64,000 bases of DNA, taken from contig BTPG01000005.1 of the NCBI GenBank assembly GCA_036245525.1, forward strand, positions 208,539,242 to 208,603,241, written 5' to 3'. This document shows positions 12,007-23,771 of the stretch, one piece after another (positions within the stretch are counted from its first letter, which is position 1; every line of letters begins with the position of its first letter). Below the pieces are notes generated by a model. It ran no database searches. It saw only the letters and a list, made by a program, of their open reading frames with translations, and was not told where the DNA came from. The DNA is from Semisulcospira habei (taxonomy: Eukaryota; Mollusca; Gastropoda; Semisulcospiridae). The translations under genes and the position numbers were made by a program.

Positions 12007-12157
12007 TGTTAAGCAGTGTAATATCAGAGAATGTTGTTAAGCAGTGTAATATCAGAGAATGTCGTTTAGCAGTGTAACATCAGAGAATGTTGTCAGTGTC
12101 GTTGTTAAGCAGTGTAATATCAGAGAATGTTGTTAAGCAGTGTAATATCAGAGAATT
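12007..12157. repeat. 28-bp tandem repeat upstream of TLR start
   Basis: Five units of GTTAAGCAGTGTAATATCAG plus AGAATGTT, starting at about 12008, 12036, 12064, 12104 and 12132. One 12-bp insertion precedes the fourth unit. The array abuts the TLR ATG, so it would form the 5' UTR or proximal promoter. Confidence 0.9.
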
Positions 12158-12291
12158 TTATCCGTGTCCTTCACATACAGGATAACTCATCCCAGTTAAC
12201 TGCGCCGAACTGAAAATGAAAACAAAATAAACATTTTCTTGCGTTGACTAGAAAGGCTTCCCTAAAAGGAGATTACATTGCATTTCTCTGC

Positions 12292-12360
12292 ATTTGTGTA
12301 TGGGCCTTTGATTTTGGACCTTGAGCCCTAAAGTCCAAAATCATAGACCAGCATACAAAT
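12292..12360. repeat. Palindrome of the CTGTGATTTTGGACC family
   Basis: Imperfect hairpin: TTTGATTTTGGACC on the left pairs with GTCCAAAATCATAGACCAGC on the right. Related copies at 57230, 58940 and partly 35245. Confidence 0.8.
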
Positions 12361-12408
12361 ATAATTGAACATGTAGAATACGTCGGGTGTAACTATTTCC
12401 GTTTGTGA

Positions 12409-12612
12409 TTAACTCGGCATTTAACCCCGACACACCACACACGATAGGAGTCGACCACGATAGTTCAAGGATGGTGCCAGAATAGCTTGGCGCCCATAGT
12501 CGCCAAGCTGTTCTGGCACCACCCTTGAACTATCTTGGTCGATCTGTCTCCTTAATACGGTCTTCAGAGGACAACTCCAACAGTGGGGATTTCGACCTTG
12601 GGGCACATTGAA
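12409..12612. mobile_element. Palindromic MITE, subfamily 2
   Basis: TTAACTC start. Core GTGCCAGAATAGCTTGGCGCC and its inverse at about 12474-12530. The right end decays to GGGGCACATTG without a clean TTAA. Confidence 0.82.
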
Positions 12613-13028
12613 AATAAAATAAAATTCGAACGGAACTATGAAGAAATTTGTCGGATGAAATTGTGTCGTGATCGTGACAATTTGAAACAAATCACCATGT
12701 TCCAATGACTGTAACTTGAGCACCAAAGCAAGCAAGCACACGTGTAAAACTCAGAGAACAGACGCAGAATAGGAGATCTTCTGATCTACTCGATGAAGAG
12801 TTTCTTAATGGATGCTGACCTTGCCTGATGAAGCATAACCATTTTTGGCAAAAATATATGCTTGGTTTTCAATGAACAGTTTGCTACATGTCTGACATTT
12901 CAAGGTGGTCGAACGTTACATTAAGAACGGATGCTACATGAAACACTAAATGATGCGACACATGACAGAAAATCTTAGCCTGTTTGTTCGCACACTTTCG
13001 CATCACATCAATTTTCAGGACAAGTTTC
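12613..13028. other. No gene seen
   Basis: AT-rich unique-looking sequence, with no coding segment or repeat recognised. Confidence 0.4.
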
Positions 13029-13241
13029 TTAACACATTCTGCCCCAGGGCCGAAATCGCCAAATTTTAAGGCTGCCCTCTGAAGGACTGTATTACAATTC
13101 TAGAGACAAAGCGAGCACGATTGTTCACGGGTGGTGTCAGAATGGCTTGGCGCCTATGGGCGCCAAGATATTCGGCACCACTCTTGAACTACCATGCACG
13201 ATCCATGTCTTGCTGTGGAGTGTCGGGACTTTATGAGTTAC
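13029..13241. mobile_element. Palindromic MITE, subfamily 2, inverted
   Basis: TTAACACATTCTGCCCC start, core around GGCGCCTATGGGCGCC, and GAGTTAC end (last TTAA mutated to TTAC). Confidence 0.82.
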
Positions 13242-13499
13242 TTCATAAATTATCGCAAACGTACCTCATGAAAGTTGGCAAAACTGATGTGGTTTGGAGG
13301 AATCAGCTACGGTGAGACCCTTGTACAACAATGTTCGTGCGTCCAGTCAATGATTCCTCAAGGCGTCTGATCTAACACCAAAGTGAAAACGATTTTCAAA
13401 TGAAACCGGATGTAATGTCGCTGGAAGATACTCCCAAATATGGCTGTAGTCCTGAATACGTCTAAATCGGTGTGATTCTATCGCTTGCAGGTAGTCATC

Positions 13500-13585
13500 C
13501 TCGACAGCACACTGGTTGTCTCTCTCCACTCGCTGCGCTGATTAGCGCAGCGAATCGAGGGAGACAACCTGTGTGCTTCGACAGC
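13500..13585. repeat. Hairpin with GGTTGTCTC arms
   Basis: TCGACAGCACACTGGTTGTC on the left is mirrored by GACAACCTGTGTGCTTCGA on the right, with CGCTGCGCTGATTAGCGCAG at the tip. Looks like a small foldback element. Confidence 0.85.
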
Positions 13586-14190
13586 TTAGAGATAGGTAAA
13601 CTATTGGAGATGTGCATTATCTGGTTTTTCTGTATATTGTAACTAATGATATTAATTAGTATTATACTTAAGTGTTATGGTTATGTGATATGTGTGAAAT
13701 TAGCCGTGTGTGATATTAATTTTTTTTTACACGTTTTAGCTAACCATTCATATCGCAGAACTATTATTATTTCATTTATTTTTAAACGACTTGAGGTTGT
13801 GCGATAATTATCGCTTTTGGGACAATAAATTAAGTTGACTTTGACTTTGACTAGACTTTTCGATATCGTTTGAGCTTTCGGAGAGAACAGTCTCGCATGC
13901 TGTTCCTTAATAAAGGCAATACGGAAAAAGAAACATGCACCCATTGAGCCCTGTGAAAGGAAAAAGACAGCAAGTCCTTTTTTTGCGGAAAGCGAGACTT
14001 TCCTATCATTACAATGCAAATCCCGCTATTCACGAAAACTGATTTGCTCTCTTTTGTCTTTTGCAGAGCAGCATTTCGCTTTCAGTGTTATATGGCACTA
14101 GTAAGCGAGCCGAAAGATTTATCAGTCTTGATTGCTGTATGGTAGTGCCTGAGCAGCTTGTTTATGCCAACAAATCAGGCACTTCCCTTG
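13586..14190. other. No gene seen
   Basis: AT-rich sequence with no coding signal. Short 'agttgactttgactttgact' repeats occur near 13830. Confidence 0.4.
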
Positions 14191-14227
14191 TGCGGGGGCA
14201 CACGAGGATCGATGTCTCTTGCAGTTG
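14191..14227. mobile_element. Half copy of GCAAGAGG palindrome
   Basis: TGCGGGGGCACACGAGGATC then CTCTTGC matches the right half of the 66-bp palindrome family. It sits at the left edge of the 67-bp satellite, and a matching left half lies beyond the other edge at 17181. Confidence 0.7.
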
Positions 14228-14236
14228 GATCATGTT

Positions 14237-16969
14237 GACTTATTCTCGGCAAGGAAGGATTCGAGAACCTCGTACTATCTCAAGAACTGTAAATGCGTGT
14301 GTTGACTTATTCTCGGCAAGGAAGGATTCGAGAACCTCGTCCTATCTCAAGAACTGTAAATGCGTGTGTTGACTTATTCTCGGCAAGGAAGGATTCGAGA
14401 ACCTCGTCCTATCTCAAGAACTGTAAATGCGTGTGTTGACTTATTCTCGGCAAGGAAGGATTCGAGAACCTCGTCCTATCTCAAGAACTGTAAATGCGTG
14501 TGTTGACTTATTCTCGGCAAGGAAGGATTCGAGAACCTCGTCCTATCTCAAGAACTGTAAATGCGTGTGTTGACTTATTCTCGGCAAGGAAGGATTCGAG
14601 AACCTCGTCCTATCTCAAGAACTGTAAATGCGTGTGTTGACTTATTCTCGGCAAGGAAGGATTCGAGAACCTCGTCCTATCTCAAGAACTGTAAATGCGT
14701 GTGTTGACTTATTCTCGGCAAGGAAGGATTCGAGAACCTCGTCCTATCTCAAGAACTGTAAATGCGTGTGTTGACTTATTCTCGGCAAGGAAGGATTCGA
14801 GAACCTCGTCCTATCTCAAGAACTGTAAATGCGTGTGTTGACTTATTCTCGGCAAGGAAGGATTCGAGAACCTCGTCCTATCTCAAGAACTGTAAATGCG
14901 TGTGTTGACTTATTCTCTGCAAGGAAGGATTCGAGAACCTCGTCCTATCTCAAGAACTGTAAATGCGTGTGTTGACTTATTCTCGGCAAGGAAGGATTCG
15001 AGAACCTCGTCCTATCTCAAGAACTGTAAATGCGTGTGTTGACTTATTCTCGGCAAGGAAGGATTCGAGAACCTCGTCCTATCTCAAGAACTGTAAATGC
15101 GTGTGTTGACTTATTCTCTGCAAGGAAGGATTCGAGAACCTCGTCCTATCTCAAGAACTGTAAATGCGTGTGTTGACTTATTCTCTGCAAGGAAGGATTC
15201 GAGAACCTCGTCCTATCTCAAGAACTGTAAATGCGTGTGTTGACTTATTCTCTGCAAGGAAGGATTCGAGAACCTCGTCCTATCTCAAGAACTGTAAATG
15301 CGTGTGTTGACTTATTCTCTGCAAGGAAGGATTCGAGAACCTCGTCCTATCTCAAGAACTGTAAATGCGTGTGTTGACTTATTCTCTGCAAGGAAGGATT
15401 CGAGAACCTCGTCCTATCTCAAGAACTGTAAATGCGTGTGTTGACTTATTCTCTGCAAGGAAGGATTCGAGAACCTCGTCCTATCTCAAGAACTGTAAAT
15501 GCGTGTGTTGACTTATTCTCTGCAAGGAAGGATTCGAGAACCTCGTCCTATCTCAAGAACTGTAAATGCGTGTGTTGACTTATTCTCTGCAAGGAAGGAT
15601 TCGAGAACCTCGTCCTATCTCAAGAACTGTAAATGCGTGTGTTGACTTATTCTCTGCAAGGAAGGATTCGAGAACCTCGTCCTATCTCAAGAACTGTAAA
15701 TGCGTGTGTTGACTTATTCTCTGCAAGGAAGGATTCGAGAACCTCGTCCTATCTCAAGAACTGTAAATGCGTGTGTTGACTTATTCTCTGCAAGGAAGGA
15801 TTCGAGAACCTCGTCCTATCTCAAGAACTGTAAATGCGTGTGTTGACTTATTCTCTGCAAGGAAGGATTCGAGAACCTCGTCCTATCTCAAGAACTGTAA
15901 ATGCGTGTGTTGACTTATTCTCTGCAAGGAAGGATTCGAGAACCTCGTCCTATCTCAAGAACTGTAAATGCGTGTGTTGACTTATTCTCTGCAAGGAAGG
16001 ATTCGAGAACCTCGTCCTATCTCAAGAACTGTAAATGCGTGTGTTGACTTATTCTCTGCAAGGAAGGATTCGAGAACCTCGTCCTATCTCAAGAACTGTA
16101 AATGCGTGTGTTGACTTATTCTCTGCAAGGAAGGATTCGAGAACCTCGTCCTATCTCAAGAACTGTAAATGCGTGTGTTGACTTATTCTCTGCAAGGAAG
16201 GATTCGAGAACCTCGTCCTATCTCAAGAACTGTAAATGCGTGTGTTGACTTATTCTCTGCAAGGAAGGATTCGAGAACCTCGTCCTATCTCAAGAACTGT
16301 AAATGCGTGTGTTGACTTATTCTCTGCAAGGAAGGATTCGAGATCCTCGTCCTATCTCAAGAACTGTAAATGCGTGTGTTGACTTATTCTCTGCAAGGAA
16401 GGATTCGAGAACCTCGTCCTATCTCAAGAACTGTAAATGCGTGTGTTGACTTATTCTCTGCAAGGAAGGATTCGAGAACCTCGTCCTATCTCAAGAACTG
16501 TAAATGCGTGTGTTGACTTATTCTCTGCAAGGAAGGATTCGAGAACCTCGTCCTATCTCAAGAACTGTAAATGCGTGTGTTGACTTATTCTCTGCAAGGA
16601 AGGATTCGAGAACCTCGTCCTATCTCAAGAACTGTAAATGCGTGTGTTGACTTATTCTCTGCAAGGAAGGATTCGAGAACCTCGTCCTATCTCAAGAACT
16701 GTAAATGCGTGTGTTGACTTATTCTCTGCTAGGAAGGATTCGAGAACCTCGTCCTATCTCAAGAACTGTAAATGCGTGTGTTGACTTATTCTCTGCAAGG
16801 AAGGATTCGAGAACCTCGTCCTATCTCAAGAACTGTAAATGCGTGTGTTGACTTATTCTCTGCAAGGAAGGATTCGAGAACCTCGTCCTATCTCAAGAAC
16901 TGTAAATGCGTGTGTTGACTTATTCTCTGCAAGGAAGGATTCGAGAACCTCGTCCTATCTCAAGAACTG
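14237..16969. repeat. 67-bp satellite, about 41 units
   Basis: The unit starts GACTTATTCTCGGCAAGGAA and ends AATGCGTGTGTT. There are 40 complete units and a final 53-bp one. Units are almost identical. One diagnostic site (TCTCGGC versus TCTCTGC) splits the array: units 1-10, 12 and 13 have G, while unit 11 and units 14-41 have T. Rare private changes occur near 16340 and 16730. No ORF runs through it because 67 is not a multiple of three. Confidence 0.98.
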
Positions 16970-16970
16970 A

Positions 16971-17146
16971 AACTGCGCGCTGCATCCGCTCGCTGTGAGA
17001 GCTCAGTGTCGTTTTGTCATCACGTGATTTATCGAGGGTTATAGCTTGAGAAACAATGAACTGCGCGCTGCATCGGATTGCTGTGAGAGCTTAGTGTCGT
17101 TTTGTCATCACGTGATTTATCGAGGACGGTACAGCTTGAGAAACAA
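16971..17146. repeat. 88-bp tandem duplication at satellite edge
   Basis: Two units beginning AACTGCGCGCTGCATC (16971 and 17059) and running through TCATCACGTGATTTATCGAG to GAGAAACAATG. A third start (AACTGC) follows. Confidence 0.92.
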
Positions 17147-17180
17147 TGAACTGCCGAGAAATAATGAACACCAGCAAACC

Positions 17181-17215
17181 GCAAGGGTCTAGATCCGCAT
17201 GAGCCCCCGCAGCAA
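17181..17215. mobile_element. Half copy of GCAAGAGG palindrome
   Basis: GCAAGGGTCTAGATCCGCAT then GAGCCCCCGC, the left half of the family. It flanks the satellite block opposite the half at 14191. A decayed MITE follows at about 17258-17362. Confidence 0.65.
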
Positions 17216-17392
17216 GCGTTAAACCACTTATCTTTTATGTGGACTTTTAGCTTTAAACTGCGGGGGATGGATCGATGATGATATGTTAGGTATAGTGCCT
17301 GATTATTTATGGGTAGTGTTATAATATTACTTCTAGGTCCCAAGCTAATCCGACAGTGTCCACCAAGAAATCGCAACTGAAAAGTCGTACGT

Positions 17393-17496
17393 TTAACCTG
17401 TTTGCTGTCGGTAGCGCTTTCTGTAGCGACAATTCCCGCAGGAAACTTCATCGCGACAATAATAAAGAAAACAGCTGTCGACATCCAAAGGGTTAA
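17393..17496. mobile_element. TTAA-bounded TCGGTAGC palindrome, diverged
   Basis: TTAACCTGTTTGCTGTCGGTAGC start, GTCGACATCCAAAGGGTTAA end, with an imperfect inverted repeat between. Same family as 42291, 45995 and 62287. Confidence 0.75.
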
Positions 17497-17572
17497 ACTG
17501 CATCAGCCGATGATCGTTTCTACAAGAAGATGTCCAGATATACAGACCCAACTTGTCACTGCCAGTGCAAAG

Positions 17573-17772
17573 GAAATCTCAAGAAAGAAGAAACACGCTT
17601 AATAAGCCCAATTACAACATAATTTATTTACATTTTTGGGGGGCAAAAAGAATCACTTTTAAAAAGGATAATTACAAAACGTTTTTTTATATAGTTTTAC
17701 AGCGAAAATTTAATAAGTTGTGTTGTAATCGAACTTTTTAACCGTGTTTCTTTCTTTGCTGGGATTTTCTGA
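17573..17772. mobile_element. Foldback element with AAACACGCTT arms, diverged
   Basis: Left arm GAAAGAAGAAACACGCTTAA and right arm ACCGTGTTTCTTTCTTTGCT are inverse copies. Internal 'tacaacataatttatt' and 'ataagttgtgttgta' also pair. Matches the better copy at 35575-35868. Confidence 0.75.
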
Positions 17773-17936
17773 ACAACCAAAAAGCAAACATTCTGACGAG
17801 GAATTTATCACTAATATCAAACTGGAAATGTCCACTTCAGTATCGGGGTGGTGCGTGCGGAACACATTTCCTCAACTGTTTCCTGAAACTGAATGGCGTA
17901 CTTGGCTGGTCTGTCTCGAAAACTTTCCATTGTGAG

Positions 17937-18112
17937 TTAACCCTTTTCATCCTGATACACTATTGCTTGAAATAAATTTGACTATGATATTTCAAGAGTG
18001 GTGCCAGGATAGCTTGGCGCCTGCGGCGTCAAGCTATTCTGGCACCACCCTTGAACTAAAATGGTTGATCTATTTCCTAATCTGTAATGTAGCCTTCATG
18101 GAAAATTAAGCA
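17937..18112. mobile_element. Palindromic MITE, subfamily 4, interrupted
   Basis: TTAACCCTTTTCATCCTGAT start and core around GGCGCCTGCGGCGTC. It is cut at about 18108 by the second copy of the 1.25-kb element. Full-length relatives at 20163 and 55291. Confidence 0.8.
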
Positions 18113-18291
18113 CTTTTTGTCTACCGTATTGAAAATACGGTAGACTTTGAAATGGGGCTGGGTCGGTGCGCATTCCGGAGCATGCACATGACGTTTTTGG
18201 CGTGCGGCACAGAAATTCTGGCAAAGAAGTAACACGATAAAAATGACGTACGCAAACCTTGCTAGAGAACGTCTTTTTGGCGCCGTGCGCC

Positions 18292-18376
<85 letters not shown>

Positions 18377-19375
18377 CGAGGATGTGACAGCGACTAGAGC
18401 CCGCGTTTGAGAACGGACAAGCTTGAAATTTTAGGATATTGTCCCTAAAAGAATTATCTCGGGACCTTTTTTTAAAAAATATTTTTATTTATTAAGATGC
18501 TTATTGGCGAAAAAATGGCCGTTTCACAAAAACCGTTTGATCCACACTGGAGTCCGTACTTTTTCTTATGGTTACTATATATTTTGCATACAGCTAGATA
18601 AAAGGGAGATATTGAATGAGTTTGTTAACCAGCATTGTACCTCTAGAACATTTTGAGTGATAATTAAATATTTTTTGAAAATTTTTTTTTCCACGTTTTT
18701 GGATTAATTTAATTATTTAGGTTAATCTTAAAACAATTGATTTTTTTAACGAAAAAACAACAACAATCTTCTCATTAATAATCGCATGATTTTTTTGTAT
18801 ACGGTATTTATATAAGCCTGCAGTTTGTCTCGTCTGTCGGGTACGATGAGGTCAATTGTGACCTGTATGCCCTAGGTGTGAAAATCAGACAATTGTCTGC
18901 ACCACTTTTCCGGAGTCATTTATAAAACAGCTAACATCACTTTAATTTTTCTTTTACGTAAAAAACTATCTTCTCATTAATACCCACATGATTTTTCATG
19001 AACAGTGTTTGCATAAGCCTGCTATTTGTCCCGGCCCTTGATAGGATTACGTCAGATTGTGACCTGCAAGCCCTAGGTGTGAAAATCAGCAAGAAAATTG
19101 CAAAGTTGATTCTCTGATCCGTCAAATGTTAGTACTGCGATGATGACGTATAACATCGAGTCATCACTATGAACACTGACAGCGTCGTGGGAATAATGAT
19201 GCCATGACGTGAAGCTTGAAGTGACGTCATTTCGCTGCTCGTGCTATTCTTCTTCTTCAGAATAGCTATGCTACGCCAGACCACAGTGATTACGAATGGC
19301 GGGGATCGCAGTGTTTCCGTCTTTATTTCTGTGTGCTAGTGTGTGTGGAACAGAGGTTGGCTAATTTCTGTCGTG
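18110..19375. mobile_element. 1.25-kb element, copy 2
   Basis: Matches 7090-8300 along its length in the same orientation, including GCGCATTCCGGAGCAT, the AAGCCTGCAGTTTGTCTC block and its internal duplicate. The internal (GT)n is expanded at about 18295-18373. The left TTAACCC end is lost where it meets the MITE at 17937, and the right end is diverged. No significant ORF. Confidence 0.85.
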
Positions 19376-19398
19376 CCTTGACTTGATCAGACAATACC

Positions 19399-19470
19399 GT
19401 TGTATTGTATTGTATTGTATTGTATTGTATTGTATTGTATTGTATTGTATTGTATTGTATTGTATTGTAT
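19399..19470. repeat. (TATTG)n pentanucleotide repeat
   Basis: About 14 perfect units of TGTAT/TATTG. Confidence 0.96.
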
Positions 19471-19584
19471 AAGAGAGGAGAGAAATGGACCAGCATTATA
19501 AGCCTAAAAATATGAACAATTCTGAATGTTCCATAAAGATCACCGCAACTGAGCTCCAAACAATACGGTAGACTTTGGGATGAA

Positions 19585-19782
19585 AGCCTCATCTTCTTGT
19601 AAATTTTGGAAGTGTTACTTAACAACTATGTACCAGTTGCAGGAAGTGAATTGACTATGATAATTTAAGGGTAGTGCCAGATAAGCTTATCGCCTGAATG
19701 CGCCAAGCTAATTTAGCACTACCCTTGAATTATCATGGTCAATCAGTCTCCTGCTGTATTGACTCAGGGCTAAACGGGTTAA
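19585..19782. mobile_element. Palindromic MITE, subfamily 1
   Basis: Core GTGCCAGATAAGCTTATCGCC and diverged inverse, GGCTAAACGGGTTAA right end. The left terminus is not recognisable. Confidence 0.78.
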
Positions 19783-20162
19783 ACCTGCGTTTGTGTCCCT
19801 TTGAAAATGTTCAGTCCATATTCTGCTAATTACAAGTGTAACTGTCTGGACACTTACATACATACATGATTTGTTTACAACAATCATTTTTTGTACACAC
19901 ATGTTAGCCAACCTCTGATCCACATTCTACATATATTTATGAAACCATTTACTGTTAAAATGTAAACACGAAAAACATGCACAGCATGGAGCCAAAACAT
20001 TTATCCATTTAAACTCTTTGTACATACAGCTACTGGTACAGTAAACAGTACTCTGGCTTCATGTACAAGCAGACGCTCGTACAGTGAGATGAGAGAAACA
20101 CTGTCAATACATTCTGATACTACTCGTTCAGTTATGGGCCACCCTGAAAAATTGTGCTCCGT
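19783..20162. other. No gene seen
   Basis: AT-rich sequence with no recognised element. Confidence 0.4.
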
Positions 20163-20377
20163 TTAACCCTTTTCATCCTGATACACTACTGCTTGAAATA
20201 GATTTGACTATGATGGTTCAAGGGTGGTGCCAGAATACCATGGCGCCTGAGAGGACAAGATATTCTGGCACCACCCTAGAACTAAAATGATTGATCTATC
20301 TCCTAATCTGTAATGCACAGTTTTCATGAGACAATAAGCAGATTAAAAAAGAATCTGCCTCAGGATGTAATGGTTCA
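20163..20377. mobile_element. Palindromic MITE, subfamily 4
   Basis: TTAACCCTTTTCATCCTGAT start, decayed core around CATGGCGCC, GATGTAATGG end. The last TTAA reads TTCA and is shared with the next element. Confidence 0.82.
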
Positions 20378-20587
20378 CCCTTTTAGCCCCAAGGTCCCAT
20401 TTCTCCAATTTTGGAGGTGTTGCCTAACGACTATGTACCAGTTGCAGGGGATGGATTGATCATGATAATTCAAGGGTAGTGCCAGATGAGCTTGGCGCCT
20501 GAAGGCGCCAAGCTCATCTGGCACTACCCTTGAATTGTCATGATCAATCCATCTCCTGCTGCTGGGTCCCGGGTCTAAAAGGGTTAA
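20374..20587. mobile_element. Palindromic MITE, subfamily 1
   Basis: It begins at the shared TTCA, followed by CCCTTTTAGCCCC. Near-perfect hairpin with GGATTGATCATGATAATTCA and its inverse. Ends AAAAGGGTTAA. Confidence 0.9.
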
Positions 20588-20680
20588 TGGAGATGCTATC
20601 TGAACAAGCCCGTCTTTTTAGCCTGGCCATTTCAAGTTAGCACAACCCTGTTGAATTTTGAGATGTTTCCTGGTATTTGT

Positions 20681-21105
20681 GGAGCACCAAGTTGAGCACG
20701 ATCATCACAGCAAAGGCGTAGTCGCGGCCTGTGAAACGCTTCCTGGTGATCGGCAACGGGATACAGATGCCTGACTGGCTCCAGGACTGCCACTCTGAAG
20801 TGAAGGGCAGCAGGTAAACAGCGGTGATGACGAGTCCCACAGTCTAGACGATTCCACACGCTACACAGGACTGCCACCATGACGTGAAGCCGGGCAGCAG
20901 GTGAACAACGGTGATGACGAGTCCCACAGTCCAGACGATTCCACACGCTACACAGGCCGACAGTCTGGTGAACTGCACTCTGCTAGCGAGGTGGTGGATG
21001 GGCCGTGAAAAAACCATCAAACGTTTTTCTAAGACTGCGATGAGTGCGGTGGAGCTGGCCTTGAACCTGTCATCGTCGTCTGCCCTGCCTGGATTTGCTG
21101 TCTGG
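20681..21105 (-). pseudogene. Leucine-rich-repeat GPCR (relaxin-receptor/GRL101-like) fragment
   Basis: Read leftward, the segment has a TM3-like stretch (SSTALIAVLEKRLMVFSRPI), TM4 (VWTVGLVITAVYLLPF), an extracellular loop with SQSGICIPLPITRKRF, and the start of TM5 (YAFAVMIVLNLVL). The loop and TM5 pattern is characteristic of LRR-containing receptors of the RXFP/GRL101 group. An 87-bp stretch covering TM4 is duplicated (about 20824-20870 repeats at 20911-20957). The Trp codon before the inner TM4 copy is TAG. No flanking exons were found and a LINE scrap abuts it upstream. A broken, displaced gene copy is the simplest reading. Confidence 0.65.
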
Positions 21106-21109
21106 CTCC

Positions 21110-21390
21110 GCGGCAACTATAAGCTTTACTTCTGGTTTGAAGCGGTGAAGCGCGAGAGGAGGATGACTGACTTCAGCGCTGATCGCCGTGTGATGACCAA
21201 ATCCAGCTGGTGCCAGTGCTTGGAAGGAGGATGACTCCACGACACCTTGAATTGAGGCTTCGTCTAGAAATATGAGTTGGTGATGTAGAGGTCATGGTAC
21301 CTGCAGAGCTGCAGGAGTCGCTGCCCGCTCATCTTCCCAACTCTGTACTTCCCCAGGCAAGAACGCCAGGAGTTGTGTGAGTTTGACGAG
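21110..21390 (-). pseudogene. LINE endonuclease fragment
   Basis: Read leftward, 'SWRSCLGKYRVGKMSGQRLL' then 'HDLYITNSYF' and, after a stop, 'SWSHPPSKHWHQLDLV' follow the order of the endonuclease of the 1-3071 LINE type (its 'GNCNDNGRLLLELC' and 'HPRSKHWHLIDYVL' region). About 95 codons with stops, joined directly to the GPCR fragment. Confidence 0.75.
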
Positions 21391-21558
21391 TGACAGTGCA
21401 GTCCAGCGTCATCAAACAACACTGCAATATTTTCCCCTGACCATGTTAGTGGCAGCAAGAGAGAAAACCCATACAATTGCCGTTGGTGCGACCCCAAACG
21501 AGGGCAAATAATGTGGCTGATATACTCACGCCCTCCCTTCCCCCTCCACCACCACCTC

Positions 21559-21972
<414 letters not shown>

Positions 21973-22485
21973 TATATTTGTCATTAAGTTTGCTTTTGAA
22001 GTTAACAACATTGTAGGCTACATTTTGGTGGATTATGACACAACGGTTCACACTGTCTGGCTTCCCGAGTTGCCCCCCCCCCCCCCCCCCCCCGCCGTGT
22101 CTACACTGGGGGACTTGGGTGGGGTTAACTACTTTTTAGTTCCCAGGGTCACCCTGGTCAGCCCCACGGGGTGGGTTTTCCTCTCTATTCTGGGGCATGT
22201 GTTTCTGTCTACCCTTGGTCCATTCACCTGTATTTGCCTTTTTAAAACTCTCCCTACTGTCTGCGCGCTCTGTAGCTCTTGATGTTGGATGTGTGTTGCT
22301 AAATGGTCTTAGCTTTATTTAGCGTATTAGACCGGCTGGCGACATACATTCAAAATTCTGTTTAGTTTTGTTTCACCAGCAGTGCAGGCACGTCCTGAGA
22401 AAGTCTTGTTGCTGTCGGGGCGTTAAGCAATGTACAACCGACCAATTGCCGAGTGCCGCAAGCCGTAACAGTGCAGAAGCACACA
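21973..22485. other. No gene seen; C homopolymer
   Basis: Contains a run of about 20 C at about 22073-22093. No coding segment recognised. Confidence 0.45.
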
Positions 22486-23187
22486 TTAACCCTCTTAACC
22501 CCACGGCCGCATTTCCAAACGTTTGGAGACGTTGTCTAACGACTATGTATCAGTTGTAAGAGATGGATCGATCATGATAATTTAAGGGTAGTGCCAGATG
22601 AGCTTGGCGCCTGCAGGCGCCAAGCTCAGCTGGCACTACCCTTGAATAGGGCTGGGGAAGCTGACGTCATCACGAGCTTGTCGTGGCGGCCATCTTGAGA
22701 GGATACGCCGACTCGAACGCTCATCGGGAAATCGTTGTCAGGACAATGTCAGGAAACTCCTGGCGTGCTATAGTCAATAACAAAAAGTCTTTCCATCACC
22801 GTAGGAAACCGCTGACCAGAATCTGTTTTTTTATTTGTTCCAAAGAGGAAGAAACGTGAAGAAAAACGTGTTGAAACAGTGACCACTGCAGCCGGCGTCG
22901 AGACTGACTAACATCCCTCCGAGCACACCTGCTAATCTCAGTGATGCCATGAATGTCTAAATCAGTTTAATGTTTGCACAGTACTTTTCAGGACCAATGA
23001 GCAGCGACAGAACAAAATCAATGTGCTTGAGCTGTGTAGTGTGAATAGTGAATGAGTTTGAACTGAAGGGTAATATATATAAACTCATTTAATATGATCC
23101 TTACATAAACTGATATAGTATTATTTAAGAAGTATTACAAAAACCAGTATAATATGATCAACAAGGTCAGGTTTGAAAATTTCCATA

Positions 23188-23242
<55 letters not shown>
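23188..23242. repeat. (AAT)n microsatellite
   Basis: About 18 AAT units inside the nested element. Confidence 0.95.
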
Positions 23243-23245
<3 letters not shown>

Positions 23246-23690
23246 TTTACATAGCTCTGTAATGAATCAATGAAACTTTATTTTATAACGGTAAAGGTTT
23301 TAACACAATCATAGACCATGCCATTTTCGCATCTGTATTAACACCCAACATTAAGCACACTGGTTCAAAGCGCGTAAAAACAGATCCCCCCTCCCCCCCC
23401 CCCCCCCCAAAGTGAGACGGATAAACACAATACAAGGGCTAAGGAAAAACATGAATATAAATAAAGAAGTGAGGATGAACCAGGCATAATGCTGGTGGGG
23501 CTCAATTGAGAACACATTGGCATACGCACAGGTGTTCAGACAAGTACTGACACCAAAATGTTTTGTGTGATCCCTGCATTTATTTCGTAACATTAGTAAT
23601 AAACTGTTACAAAGAAAAACACAACATTTTTGAATATATTGATGCAATCAGACTTCATGAAATCCGTTTCAGGATCAAACTTTTGAATTT

Positions 23691-23696
<6 letters not shown>

Positions 23697-23768
<72 letters not shown>
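23697..23768. repeat. (CA)n microsatellite
   Basis: About 36 perfect CA units inside the nested element. Confidence 0.96.

Positions 23769-23771
<3 letters not shown>

Noticed and set aside
14237..16969. CRISPR-like array
   Set aside because: Units are directly adjacent and identical with no variable spacers, in a eukaryotic context; it is a satellite.
14237..16969. Pol III B-box (GATTCGAGAAC) in each satellite unit
   Set aside because: Only a loose match and no A box at the right distance.
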